From: Mixophyes australis
Lineage: Eukaryota; Chordata; Amphibia; Anura; Limnodynastidae
Assembly: GCA_036250195.1 (NCBI GenBank)
Contig: JAVHZZ010000004.1
Span: 255,440,728-255,504,727, forward strand
Direction: 5' to 3'
Length of the DNA stretch: 64,000 nt
The translations under genes and the position numbers were made by a program. Position 1 is the first letter of the stretch. Every line of letters starts with the position of its first letter. The notes beneath the pieces were generated by a model that worked only from the letters and a program-made list of their open reading frames with translations, ran no database searches and was not told the DNA's origin. Positions 12,379 to 23,898 of this stretch are shown one piece after another.

Positions 12379-12668
12379 CATACTTGCCAACTCTCCCGGA
12401 TTGTCCGGGAGACTCCCGCATTTTGCGAGAGTCTCCCGGACGAGTGTGGCAATCTCCCTGATAGGAAGGGGGAAAAATTTAGTTTAAACGCCGCGATTCA
12501 CCCGGAATCGCGGCGTTTAGCCCCGCCCCCACTGTAAAATGACGCGATTTGCGTCATTCCGTCACGGGGGCGGGGCCAAAATGACGCGATTTCGCAGCCC
12601 CGCCCCCTGCACGCCCACGTCCCAGCCGGCATCTCCCGGAAAAGGAAAAAAAAATGTTGGCAAGTATG
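12379..12668. mobile_element. non-autonomous hAT element, 290 bp
   Basis: Terminal inverted repeats CATACTTGCCAAC and GTTGGCAAGTATG with a perfect 8-bp target duplication ACATTAAC (12371-12378 and 12669-12676). The interior is GC-rich, with nested palindromes (CGCCGCGATTC...GAATCGCGGCG at 12490-12520). Older relatives lie at 16841-17551 and about 61300-61475. Confidence 0.92.
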
Positions 12669-12676
12669 ACATTAAC

Positions 12677-13204
12677 ACAATTACTGTCACTAATAATGTG
12701 ACTACATCCAGATGATACATTTTTAAGTCTTGTGTTGGTTTTTACATGTTAAAAGGTCTAATATACACATATTGAAATCTTTTTGAATTTTCATTTTTAT
12801 TATCTCACAGGAATGATAATCTCTTTACAATATATTGCACCACATCCAGAAGCACTGAGAAATATTGGCAATTTTTATAAAATATGCTTTTGCTTTTGTT
12901 AAACGCATAATGGGCCTGTTTCATCAAGGAACACAAAGTGAACGAAATTAGCATAATTGGACGAAATTGTACACCCATATTCAAGTACAAGAGGATCTCA
13001 AGAAACGTTTCCATATGAATACAGGTATAAATAAGCTCTGGCTGTACGATATATAATTGCCGTTTGCAGACAGCATTAACACTTGATAATAATATAATCA
13101 TGAATAAAAATGCATTTACCTTTTTTATTTAATCATTTTTTAACATGACATACATTTATGAGGATGTTATTAATGTCTACTGTACATAACATGCACTTTT
13201 ACAA
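12677..13204. other. AT-rich DNA, possible old MITE
   Basis: GGGCCTGTTTCATCAAGG near 12912 and a loosely related stretch at 45190-45290 suggest a decayed repeat. No gene is seen. Confidence 0.3.
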
Positions 13205-13381
13205 TTGCTCACTAGTGATTGGCAATTACACTCCACCTATACCTGGTGCAAGTGATACAACAAAAAAATATGTATCATTGAGATGGCCAAAGCTCGAGCT
13301 TGGCACACCCAGGTACATTTTTTTCTGTTGTATCACTTGCACCAGCTACAGGTCTGGTGTACATGCCGATTACTAGTGATG
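13205..13381. mobile_element. inverted-repeat element, about 177 bp
   Basis: Imperfect inverted repeat: CACTAGTGATTGGCAATTAC and GGTGCAAGTGATACAACA on the left mirror TGTTGTATCACTTGCACC and GCCGATTACTAGTG on the right. The centre holds AAGCTCGAGCTT. The structure fits a MITE; no target duplication is clear. Confidence 0.65.
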
Positions 13382-14248
13382 ATGATGGCGTATACATGCT
13401 AGAACATGTGTTTGCAATCAGGAGCAATTGTAAAAATGAATTTTATGTAGTGTAGACATTCATAACATTCTAAAAGATATATTTTATAGGTGGGGAGGAT
13501 GGATTTTTGTCTTTTTTTTTTTATATTTTGTCATTAATGACAATATTATTAAAAAGTAACATTGATATAAAAAAAATTCTGTGGGTTCTATTAGGACTTC
13601 ATATTCCACATATGTATTGGACATATCCTGCATTACATTGTCTGTTAGAGCAGAGTACACCTAGATCCATATTCATCAACAGACATGTCTTCACATCCGC
13701 TCCTCGTTGAATATGGACGTGTGCATGCCCGATTTACATGCACCTTTTAAAAAAAAAAAACGGAGAAGCAAATAAAAAATAAAGGAGTGTAAGTAGAGAT
13801 GTAGATCTTTATATGGGATAATGTACCCAATATCCTAAATTATAAGACTATTGTTAGTCACCAAGGCGTTCCAGATATAAGGCCAAAGGTCGAGTGCTTT
13901 ATACAGGTCAGGAATAATTTACAGCAGGAGATATATTGTACTTTTCTTTATTATACACACATTTTCCTAATTATACCAGAAATTACAGATTATAAGGTAT
14001 AACATGAGAATTAAACAGATTTACAGGAGTTTATGCATCTAGCAAGGGCTGGTTTGTAAGATCCTATACCTGGTAGGAAAACTAGGAAGTCTCATACAGG
14101 ACTAAGGAGGTGTTGTGGAAGAGCTGTGAAATAATGTAATTTTTTTACATTGGTACAAGACCTATGTACACATTATTCACTATATTTTGCACTAATTGGA
14201 ACTAGTAAATATACTGCAATAGAAGGCCCCTTTCTATTTTTTTGTATA
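13382..14248. other. nothing recognised
   Basis: AT-rich sequence without a convincing exon, repeat terminus or RNA gene. Confidence 0.45.
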
Positions 14249-15292
14249 TGTAACCCCCTGTCACTGTGTGTAGTGTGGTGTGCAATGGGTACACAGTGCA
14301 ACTCCTCCTCAAGCCCTGGCTAGCTGATGGGCATGGGTGTAGATGATCAGGGGGTCCCTGCACATGCAGGTGTTTCTCTGTAGTTAGTGGGACACAGGTG
14401 ATGTCACTTTGGTGCAGTGTAATAGAAGTCACAATAATTTGGGCGCCAGACCATCTCTATAACAAACTCAACTCTTTATTTACACTCCTCTCCCTCCAGC
14501 ACGATAATCATAATGGTTGCAGCAATAAAGAAATATATACAGCTCCTTACTCTCTCCAGCACAGTTCTTAATGAGCAATACGAACATGGTTGCAAATATC
14601 TTATCACTCCTCCTGCACAGTTCTTAATGTTATCCAGATGTTAAATAACATAATTTACATGTCTCTTGCACTCCATACTCACTGCAGATCACCCTCCTCT
14701 GCAAGGGCACTCGCATGGATGCTAATAGGCAGGCAGCTTCTCCTCCATGCAGCTCTGACACACTCTGTGTACCTCTCAACTGTAGCTCATCCCTCCTCTG
14801 CGGGGATGATGTCTCCTGTGCTCTGACACGTCACTCTGTGTACTCTCAGCCTCAGGATCTGACACTACAGCTACCTTGCCTCTTGTAGCTACCCTCCTCC
14901 AGGGTCTCTTCCATGCGAAGTGTCCCCCTCTCTCTTGGGTTATCTATAGTGGCATGGAGTTCTCCCCCTCATCCAGGGCACACATTCCTTGCCCTGGCTC
15001 AGTCACCACGCTCAGACAGCCAGGCAATGCTGGGGGAGCCTGGGAGCTTCCACCCCACTCTCTCCCAGGTCCCCAGCTACATCTCTCTCCTCTTGTGTCT
15101 CCTCTCTATCTCCTTTTCCCCCTTGCTGACAGCCCCTCCTTCTTCTCCCTCAGTCTCCAGGCTGGGCTGGGTATCACCATGGTAACCTGTTTATGTAACT
15201 TTTCATAAACTATTAGCTTACCCTCTAGGTGACCCCCTCCTGAATTCACTGAGGTGCAGGGTTTTACTAACACACCACTAGGGGGCGTTACA
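14249..15292. mobile_element. solo LTR, about 1.04 kb
   Basis: Begins TGTAACCCCC and ends GGGGGCGTTACA, the inverted TG...CA termini of an LTR, flanked by a short TATA direct repeat (14245-14248 and 15293-15296). The body is pyrimidine-rich with repeated CTCCAGCAC and CACAGTTCTTAATG units. The terminal GGGGGCGTTACA is shared with 42954-44652, so the two may belong to one group. No internal retroviral region is attached. Confidence 0.65.
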
Positions 15293-15478
15293 TATACAAT
15301 TCTAGGTTATCCCTGAAGTATAACAGGATATAAGCATACCTTCAATCTGTCCCGATTTTAGCAGGACAGTTTAAGGCTCTGTCCCACTGTCCCTGGCATT
15401 GCATATTAGGGGCAGGGCTTAACTGCGCAATTGTGTTTGTAAGAGTAGGCATTAAATATATTTAAATAAATAACTAAA

Positions 15479-15501
15479 TATATATATATATATATATATA
15501 T
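15479..15501. repeat. (TA)n microsatellite
   Basis: Simple alternating TA tract. Confidence 0.9.
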
Positions 15502-15594
15502 AGTAGATAAAATCAATGGAACCTCATTAATGCAGTCAGACAAAACACATCACATGTCTGTGCATTAATTTCCATCGACTACGCACCTCCCACC

Positions 15595-15888
15595 ATGGTT
15601 CGCCTGAGCTATTTTCCACCTTCTCACAAAGTGACTGCTGTATCCCTAAACAACTGTAAACAATACATCAATCACACAGAAACCACTGAAAGAAAAGCAG
15701 CACACCACTGCCTCACTCTGGAAGGTAGCCTAGCTTCTGACATGAAAATTAAGAAAATGTCAGTATTATCACTTGCCTCAAAGCATCGTGAATTAATCCT
15801 CAGAAAAGATGACTGGCACAATGATGATCTCTTCAAAAAACTCATGCAAGACTTAACAGGAAATAGGATTCAGATAGAAGTAACGTGT
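15595..15888 (+). CDS. unrecognised open frame, possible first exon
   Basis: An ATG in a strong Kozak context (CCCACCATGG) opens a frame of about 97 codons of mixed, protein-like composition. Its end KKLMQDLTGNRIQIE is followed by GTAACG, a possible but weak splice donor. Beyond 15890 the frame runs into a GT repeat and then the mobile element at 15942, so anything further is not coding. I recognise no domain or family. It could be a chance frame, a first exon of an unknown gene or an old repeat; no partner exon was found. Confidence 0.2.
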
Positions 15889-15941
15889 GTGTGTGTGTGT
15901 TCATGTGCTAAGGAATATAGATTATTGGACTGTACCAGGGT

Positions 15942-16229
15942 CAGTGGTGCACACAGGGGGTGCTTCCGAGTCTCCAGAAAACCCCCCCCTGCGCTAACTA
16001 AGTGGCCGCTATAGCTGCACTGTCCTATACAGCAGCCGCGGCGCTGTCAAAGAAGCATCCGCGGCGGTGCTGTAGTGTATACAGCACCGCCGCGGACGCT
16101 TCTTAGACAGCGCCGCGGCTGCTGTATAGGACAGCGCTGAAGAAACGGAGCATGCGCAGCAGCTCTCGCGTGGGGTGGTTTTTTTTTGGGGTCCCCGTCC
16201 CCCCCCGGACAATCCACCGTTCGCCCCTG
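15942..16229. mobile_element. short transposon with GC-rich hairpin
   Basis: Ends CAGTGGTGCACACAGGGGG and CCCCCCGGACAATCCACCGTTCGCCCCTG. The middle (16020-16134) is a near-perfect hairpin of two arms of about 55 bp around a 5-base loop, with CTGTCCTATACAGCAGCCGC mirrored on the right. The termini resemble those of the element at 19604-19885. The flanks share only AGGGT, so the target duplication is unclear. Confidence 0.65.
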
Positions 16230-16840
16230 AGGGTTGGGACTGATGTTAATGATTAAATATTCTCTGTAACACACTCTGCAATATGTAGGCTCTATATAAA
16301 TAAAATATTATATTAATATAAAACATAGATAAATCTCTCTTGAATGTGGGAGTCGCACCCAAATGTGTACACACAGGCTTTGGTGGTTGCACGCAAACCA
16401 GGTCATGCATATATCAGAACACAACCGTACACCACCTACCTACCGATTTGTCTCCTTGCTAATATACAGTTTAATTAGTGTGTTTGATCATAATTGTAAA
16501 GAGCTGAAGAATATGCTGAAGCTATGTAGATAAATGTTAATTTTAATAATAATAATAATATATATGTATCTTACATTGAAGACTCAAACTACATAATAAC
16601 ATACAACATTGATGTGTTTGGGGTGTTACATGTAAAATTAAGGAATGTTTTCTACTTACAAGTGCATTCCCAAGTACTCTCTGTAAACAGCTTATTGCTA
16701 TGAATGGCCTTTGTTTTATTCTTTTATGTCATAACTACACAGCATGGATTAGGTATGGAAGATGTTTTCACAATGGCCTTCTTATATTGTGGCTTGTTTG
16801 ATTAAAGCACAAATGAAACACTAATGATTTATTATAGATC
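16230..16840. other. AT-rich DNA, nothing recognised
   Basis: Contains a short (ATA)n run near 16544-16562 and no gene. Confidence 0.45.
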
Positions 16841-17551
16841 ATACTTGTCAATTCTCACAGAATGTCTTGGAGACTCTAGAGTTAGTGGGTGATCTCCCCT
16901 ACCCCCAAATGGCGAAGCAATCTCCCTGAAGCCAGGCTGGAAAGAAAAGCAGTGGACAAAGCACAGCAGTAGGATAATTTTCATGTCATCATTCCCTACC
17001 CACTGCAAAGCACACTTCCTCCTGAAAAATGGACTTTATTTACCAGAAAGAGGTTTGTTACAAGAAAAGGACTGCCGCTCTCTATCACACCAGTCATTAC
17101 TTATTCCTCTCCACAGTGTTCCCTGGGATAATTGGCCAATTAGATTCCGCTCTACAACTATACAAGATATTCCCTTTATTTAATATTTACACAGTATAGA
17201 TCTAAGGCTAAATCTCACCCAGGGGTGGAGCAGAACACACAAACTTTGGGGGTGCAAACAGAGGCGGGCTGGCCCGGGTGGCAGGGGGGCATCAGTCTTC
17301 AGTTTTAGCACTGTTAGGGCCGGCCGGAAGGCCGGACGGCCGCCCCTGGGATGGAAAATGACCTGATGTTGACCCGCGGCCGTATCTCATGACACGGGAT
17401 GCGGCCGCGTCATTGGACGCAGCCCCATCGCGTGTCATTTGAAGCGGCCACCTGTGCGCCCCCCGGGCTGATATATGCCAGCCCGCGCCTGGGTGCATAG
17501 GTGTTACGTGCATAATCTCCCTGAAATTATTTTTCAAAAGTAGGCAAGTAT
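16841..17551. mobile_element. old hAT copy hosting a younger element
   Basis: The left end ATCATACTTGTCAATTCTCA and right end AAGTAGGCAAGTATG are diverged versions of the termini of 12379-12668, and CAATCTCCCTGAAG recurs inside. The element is longer because of added sequence, including the insertion at 17259-17491. No clear target duplication survives. Confidence 0.5.
17259..17491. mobile_element. non-autonomous hAT element, 233 bp
   Basis: Termini CAGAGGCGGGCTGGCCCGGG and CCAGCCCGCGCCTG form inverted repeats. The flanks GGTGCAAA (17251-17258) and GGTGCATA (17492-17499) are an 8-bp target duplication with one mismatch. It is GC-rich and non-coding. Confidence 0.8.
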
Positions 17552-17649
17552 GTAGTAGTTCAGTTTTTCAGTATAGTAGCATAGAATGAATTATGTTTTG
17601 GCACCACCTAGTGGTTGACTTCTAACATTGCATGTTATATATTACTTAG

Positions 17650-17770
<121 letters not shown>

Positions 17771-17884
17771 TATTATTGCTATTATTATTACTATTATTTA
17801 TGTAAGTATTTACAAAGTGCCATCTTCCAGTTGTACAGCGTAAAAAATACATAGAGAGCATTATTCAAATTAAATTATTCTAAG

Positions 17885-17990
17885 GGGGGAATTCAATTGG
17901 CCGTGTTACTATAAAAAGTAACGCTGCCTGTGCACTATTACCAATATTACGGTAATAGTAATAATTACAGTTAATACAGTCATTTCAATG
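17885..17990 (+). mobile_element. MITE fragment, family of 4880-5675
   Basis: GGGGGGAATTCAATTGGCCG followed by a GTTACTATAAAAAGTAACG palindrome and TATTACCAATATTACGGTAA, matching the split element at 4880-5675. The far end is not identified. Confidence 0.6.
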
Positions 17991-18597
17991 CCAGCTTTTT
18001 GCTCATGGCTCCTTGAGACGCGAGTAGAAATCTGTGTTCAAAGTACCGAATTAACGGGAATGCACAAACATGAGGCAATAGTAATGAGAACAATAAATTA
18101 AAATATAAAGGATTCTGTGAGACATTAGCAAAAGGTCTGATAAATTGGTGTATTGTAACACAGGTTTATGCTAAGTATTAATATGCCTATTTAAAGGTTA
18201 AGAAGAAGTTCTGACCCGGGGAGGAAATCAGGAGTAAGTGGCAGGTTGGAAGGTTTGAAATAGCATTCAGTCAATCCCATGGTAATTGAATCCAAGAGAT
18301 GGAGACTGAATGTAGAGACAGATGCGAGATACACCTATGAGGAGTATGTGTGACCAGATAATGGAAACCTTTGTAGGTAAATTGAGGTCTGCATGTAAGT
18401 AACATAACTACTCTCCTTTAACTGAAAACGCTAATGGGACTCAAGAAGCTAATGAAAATGTAAGCATTGTTTGAGTATTTTATTATACGCAATATTGTAA
18501 ACTCTTTTAGCCGGGTTTTTCTCATTCCCATTGATGTTCCTTTACCCAAACCTGCAACACATCTACCCACAGATCCCATAGACTCTGAGCTAGAATC
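17991..18597. other. nothing recognised
   Basis: No supported gene or repeat terminus. Confidence 0.45.
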
Positions 18598-19603
18598 AGG
18601 GCTGCCAAGAGGAATTCAGGGCCCCGGTACAACAAATTCATGGGACCCCCCTCATAGTCGAGTAAGCGGAAAAAAATTGCGCCGCCTTTAGGCGTCGCAA
18701 ATTTTTTCGGGGGTGTGGTAATGCGCCATTGGGGCGTGGCTAGCACATCAAAATCACCAGGTCCTGAATTCACCAGAGCGTGACATATGTCCAAGCACTC
18801 CTAAATTTCAAGACATCTAAAACCACAGTGTAGATAGAAAGAATGCAGTGTGTACAGAAAGAGTTCAGTCTTGGCCTGCACCTTGCATTGGGCACAACAC
18901 TCACCAAAAATTGGCATTGTCCCTACTAGAATCACAACATTTCACACACTCTGCTGCTCTCTCCTACCTGTTCTTCTCACTTTCACCACCTGTGGCTGCT
19001 GGTTTCTTTAGTTGTGGCTTGTCTGGATCCTGGAATGTTGGAGGACCTAAATGGCTACATTTAGAAAATTACAGCCAGACCCAGTGTTAAATCAATAGCA
19101 CCCACGATTAATAATTAGGCATTCCTCCAGCCCCAACATTAAAATAATAGTATTCACATTTAATAAATAAACCTATTTTCCTTCCTGCAAACAGCCTAGC
19201 AATATCTATTTCCCGCAACCATCACTGCCATTAAATAATTTATAGTCACATTTAATAAATAGACCTCATTCTCCCCAAACTCACCCCCACATTCAAAAGC
19301 CCCCAAACCACCCCATCTTAAATTAATAGTCCCCACTATTAAATTGCCCCACCATCACCCTACAACAAAATAGCACTCATTAATTAGCCACCACCTACCT
19401 CAAACACACTACATTGCAACAAGCCCTCTGTGCCATCACACACACATTACTGTGCCCCTTCATCACAACTACACTGTTCCCCCTTATGCTCACACTGCGC
19501 CCTCCATGCTGCTTTACCCCCTTCTTTTTCACTCTGTGCCTCTCTCCCCCTTTTTTTCACTCTGTGCCTCTCACCACCTTCTTTTTTACTCTGTGCCTCT
19601 CTC

Positions 19604-19885
19604 CAGTGGCGGATCCAGGGGGGCAATCGGGGCGATCGCCCCCCCAGCAGGGGCTTGCTGCCGGCGGCTGCACACTGTGCAGGTCCGTTCAGCAGTGACA
19701 GTGTGCTGCCCGGCTGCTCTGATTGTGTTTTAAACACAATCAGAGCAGTACACTGTCACTGCTGAACGGACCTGCACATACTGTGCAGCCGCCGGCAGCC
19801 TTAGAAATTAGAAAGGGGCGGGGCCTAAATCGCCCCCCCCCCCTATAATCGCCCGGGGTATAGCAATAGTCTGGATCCGCCCCTG
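19604..19885. mobile_element. foldback transposon, 282 bp, nested
   Basis: Termini CAGTGGCGGATCCAGGGG and CTGGATCCGCCCCTG, with a perfect 8-bp target duplication CCTCTCTC (19596-19603 and 19886-19893). The centre is a near-perfect palindrome (about 19667-19797): GCTGCTCTGATTGTGTTT meets AAACACAATCAGAGCAG with almost no loop. It inserted into the CTCTCTCC-type tandem repeat of its host element. Confidence 0.9.
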
Positions 19886-19893
19886 CCTCTCTC

Positions 19894-20325
19894 CCCCTTC
19901 TTTTTTAATCTGTGCCTCTCTCCCCCTTCTTTTTTTAATCTGTGCCTCTCTCCCCCTTCTTTTTTTAATATGTGCCTCTCTCCCCCTTCTTTTTTTAATC
20001 TCTGCCTCTCTCCCCCTTTTTTTAATCTGTGCCTCTCTCCCCTTCTTTTCTTAATCTGTGCCTCTCTCCCCCTTCTTTTTTTAATCTGTGCCTCTCTCCC
20101 CCTTCTTTTTTTTTAATCTGTGCCTCTCTCCACCTTCTTTTTTTAATCTGTGCCTCTCTCCACCTTCTTTTTTTAATCTGTACCTCTCTCCCCCTTCTTT
20201 TTTTAATCTGTGCCTCTCTCCCCATACTTTTTTTAATCTGTGCCTCTCCCCCCCTTCTTTTTTTAATCTGTGCCTCTCTCCCTATACTTTTTTTAATCTG
20301 TGCCTCTCTCCCCACTTCTTTATAG
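19894..20325. repeat. 30-bp minisatellite (pyrimidine-rich)
   Basis: About fourteen copies of a unit near TGTGCCTCTCTCCCCC plus TTCTTTTTTTAATC, with small length changes. The open frames over it in several phases are products of the repeat, not genes. It belongs to the hAT element starting at 18598; the complementary purine-rich version is at 41112-41760. Confidence 0.95.
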
Positions 20326-20991
20326 CACTGTCCCTTTCCTCCTCTTGCCTCTCCGTTTCTTTACTTAGCTTTTGTTAGCTTCTTTCTTTTCTTTTCTTCT
20401 CTTCTCTTCTGTCTTCTTTTCTTGCTTGGTCCTGTGACTGTCTGCGGCGCTCCTCACTGACTGACTGTCGGTGTGAATGGAGAGGAAAGGAGGGACGCGG
20501 CAGCGCGTTCACGTGGTGAGTATGTATTTTCTTTCTTTTTTTTAGCTCCCCCCACCAACGAACCGGTTGGACTCAGGAGACAGGGAAGGGGCAATCAGTC
20601 CCTGGAGTACTGGCTTTGTCCTGATCTACCTCTCCGGGTCTTGGGGAGCTGTGTGTCTCCGTCAAAAGCAGAGTGACTAAGGATCACTGCCTTGCTAGTA
20701 GCCTTAAAGGGGCGAGGGTCTGTGTCCCAAGAGAAGTTTGGACAGACAGCACCCCCTAAGAGTAGCTAGGAAACTGGTGAGGCGTTTTCTTCATACCCTA
20801 CATGTTGTCTGTGCCAGAATGTAGTGTTATTTGTTGCAGGTTATTATTTAAATATTATTATAGCTGTTTGGTGCTACCATGTTGGTAAATAAACATTATT
20901 TTGGATATTTGCCCGGGTGATTTTTGAACCTTTGATAGGTACCCGGTAGGTCAGCTGCTGTGGCAGAGAGCAATACACTAAGTCCAGTATC

Positions 20992-20995
<4 letters not shown>

Positions 20996-21049
<54 letters not shown>
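20996..21049. repeat. (TA)n tract at an insertion site
   Basis: Uninterrupted TA tract next to the left end of the hAT element at 21050. A matching tract follows its right end (22960-22999), so the element probably inserted into an existing TA microsatellite. Confidence 0.9.
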
Positions 21050-21052
<3 letters not shown>

Positions 21053-22956
21053 GGCCGGACTGGCCATCGGGCACTTCTGGCAAATGCCAGAAGGGCCGAT
21101 GGCTAATTGGGCCGATCCGATGGGGGCACCATGCCCACCCGAGCAGCGCAGCTCACTGTGCGCTGCTCGGCGGAGGGAGTTCAATGTGATGTGCGGTCAT
21201 GTGATATTAATCACATGGGACAGCACCTGTCACATGGTGCGCGTCCCATGTGATCACTGGCAACAGCCGCACATCACATTGAGCTCCCTCCGCCGAGCAA
21301 CAAGGTAAGTGTATATTACTGAGGGGGGCTGTGTATATTACTGAGGGGGGGCTGTGTATATTACTGAGGGGGGGCTGTGTATATTACTGAGGGGGGCTGT
21401 GTATATTACTGAGGGGGGGCTGTGTATATTACTGAGGGGGGCTGTGTATATTACTGAGGGGGGGCTGTGTATATTACTGAGGGGGGGCTGTGTATATTAC
21501 TGAGGGTGGACTGTGTATTACTGAGGGGGGCTGTGTATATTACTGAGGGGGGGCTGTGTATATTACTGAGGGGGGGCTGTGTATATTACTGAGGGGGGCT
21601 GTGTATATTACTGAGGGGGGGCTGTGTATATTACTGAGGGGGGACTGTGTATTACTGAGGGGGGCTGTGTATATTACTGAGGGCGGCTGTGTATATTACT
21701 GATGAGGGGCTGTGTATATTACTGAGGGGGGCTGTGTATATTACTGAGGGGGGACTGTGTATTACTGAGGGCGGCTGTGTATATTACTGATGAGGGGCTG
21801 TGTATATTACTGATGAGGGGCTGTGTATATTACTGAGGGGGGCTGTGTATATTACTGAGGGGGGGCTGTGTATATTACTGAGGGGAGGCTGTGTATTACT
21901 GAGTGGGGGCTGTGTATATTACTGAGGGGGGCTGTGTATATTACTGAGGGGGTGCTGTGTATATTACTGAGGGGGGGCTGTGTATTACTGAGTGGGGGCT
22001 GTGTATATTACTGAGGGGGGCTGTGTATATTACTGATGGGGGGCTGTGTATATTACTGAGGGGGGACTGTGTATTACTGAGGGGGGCTGTGTATATTACT
22101 GAGGGCGGCTGTGTATATTACTGATGGGGGCTGTGTATATTACTGAGGGGAGCTGTGTATATTACTGAGGGGGGCTGTGTATTACTGAGGGGGGCTGTGT
22201 GTATTACTGAGGGGGGGCTGTGTATATTACTGATGGGGGGCTGTGTATATTACTGAGGGGGGCTGTGTATATTACTGAGGGGGGGCTGTGTATATTACTG
22301 AGGGGGGCTGTGTATTACTGAGTGGGGGCTGTGTATATTACTGAGGGGGGCTGTGTATATTACTGATGGGGGGCTGTGTATATTACTGAGGGGGGACTGT
22401 GTATTACTGAGGGGGGCTGTGTATATTACTGAGGGGGGCTGTGTATATTACTGAGGGGAGCTGTGTATATTACTGAGGGGGGGCTGTGTATATTACTGAG
22501 GGGGGCTGTGTATTACTGAGGGGGGCTGTGTGTATTACTGAGGGGGGCTGTGTATATTACTGAGGGGGGCTGTGTATTACTGAGGTGGGGCTGTGTATAT
22601 TACTGAGGGGGGACTGTGTATTACTGAGGGGGGCTATGTATATTACTGAGGGGGGGTTGTGTGTCTCACTGACTCGGGCTGTGTGTATTACTGAGGGGGG
22701 CTGTGTGTCTCACTGACTGGGGCTGTGTGTATCTCACTGACTGGGGCCTTTGTTTCACTGAGGGGGCTGTGATAAATGTAATGTTTTATTATAATGTATG
22801 TATGAATGCCCCATGTTGGCCACACCCACAAAACAATGAAGTCACGCCCTTTTCGGTGCTGCCGCTGCGCGGCGGCATAAAGCTTCTTTCATGCTTGAAC
22901 TGAGGTGGGCCTCTGTATTTTAAATGCCAGGGCTGATTTTTAGTCCCAGTCCGGCC

Positions 22957-22959
<3 letters not shown>
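21050..22959. mobile_element. non-autonomous hAT with giant minisatellite
   Basis: Terminal inverted repeats CAGGGCCGGACTGG and CCAGTCCGGCCCTG, flanked by TATATATA on both sides, which fits an 8-bp duplication inside a TA tract. The left end also holds an inner inverted repeat (GGCCATCGGGCACTTCTGGC against GCCAGAAGGGCCGATGGC). About 1.4 kb of the 1.9 kb is a 19-22 bp tandem repeat. No transposase is present. Confidence 0.85.
21306..22690. repeat. 21-22 bp minisatellite, over 60 copies
   Basis: Tandem copies of GTGTATATTACTGAGGGGGGCT with changes in G-run length, a shorter form lacking TATA (GTGTATTACTGAGG), and substitutions such as GATGGGG. The variants recur in blocks, which suggests expansion by higher-order duplication. 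The runs of six or seven G make it a potential G-quadruplex tract. Confidence 0.95.
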
Positions 22960-23003
<44 letters not shown>

Positions 23004-23898
23004 AAAAGGCTTATTTATCACACCTCTCCTATAGGGAAAGAGGTAGAAACCCAGGCAGTCCTGGGCTCCTCAGCACCTATACACACAGGTCTTCCACATG
23101 GATCTAATTGGTTTGTTGTTTGCTCTGATTTGTTTGTAGTGCATGGGTGGAGCATAAAAACACTTTTTGTATATGTGGGCAGGGCCACCACTGCCAGTTA
23201 GTGGCTGGCTAGTAGTGAGGGATCTACTGTTTAGTAAGACGTAGGGTTGTGGGAGAATTGTGATGCTTTTACTGTATATGTCTACTGTAACCATCACTGA
23301 AACTGTTTAAGCCATCCAAGCCAACAGGGAAATCGTTCAACCAAGCTGTGTGAGACTCCAGTTAATGGCCATGCTTTGTCACATGTGCTGTTAGAAGTGG
23401 GGTATGTAAGACAGCTAAAACACAGCTGTCCACCCTGCCTCCAGATGCAATGGTGGTGAGTGGATTATATGTGAATGCCACTGTTAGACATCAACCTGTT
23501 GTAATGTTGTCAACTGCAGTGGAGGGAAAAGTTTTATATATTGTTGCTGTGGAGAGACAGAGCAAAGCCTGTGTACTGGGTACTGATTAACAGCTGTTTG
23601 GGTTGCAAAAGAAAGCAAAAGTTTTAAAAACCTGTTGGTCATTGTAGTGCCACATTTGTTACATGTTCAAAATTATTATTATTTTTTTTTATTTGTTTTT
23701 GCTATTTGCCAGTGTGGGTTTCTAAAGCACCTGTCAGCTTTGGGAAAAGAAAAGAAGTTTTAGAAACGGGTGGTAATTGTAGTACCACACCTTGTGGGTC
23801 ACTAAGGTGTGGATTGGGTGTGGTCCAGAAAGTTTTGTTATTTGCCTGTGAATGCTGTGAGAAGCTAGGTTCCACTTCCCAGCACAAACTGTAGTGAG

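Larger units (their letters stand above)
18598..20546. mobile_element. non-autonomous hAT, truncated copy
   Basis: Begins CAGGGCTGCCAAGAGGAATT and matches, in reverse orientation, the complete element at 40671-42759. Shared landmarks are the start, GTCTGGATCCTGGAATGTTG (about 19021-19040) and the AAGCCCTCTGTGCCATCACA stretch (19421-19440). The opposite terminus is missing; similarity ends near 20546, where LTR-like sequence begins. It carries a 30-bp tandem repeat and a younger nested element. No transposase is encoded. Confidence 0.7.
20547..23898 (+). mobile_element. probable LTR and leader of a Gmr1-like element
   Basis: Sequence before the gag remnant, split by the hAT insertion at 21050-22959. 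The left part (20547-20995) has an AATAAA at 20888-20893 like an LTR R region. The right part (23000-23898) is non-coding and reads into the gag start codon at 23899. A block around GTTTTAAAAACCTGTTGGTC (23611-23655) is repeated in diverged form at 23755-23795. The assignment as LTR plus leader rests on position and polyadenylation signal only. Confidence 0.4.

Noticed and set aside
19430..20378. Several overlapping open frames of 90-110 codons on both strands
   Set aside because: They follow the 30-bp pyrimidine-rich minisatellite, giving repetitive SPPSFFNLCL-like peptides. Composition explains them.
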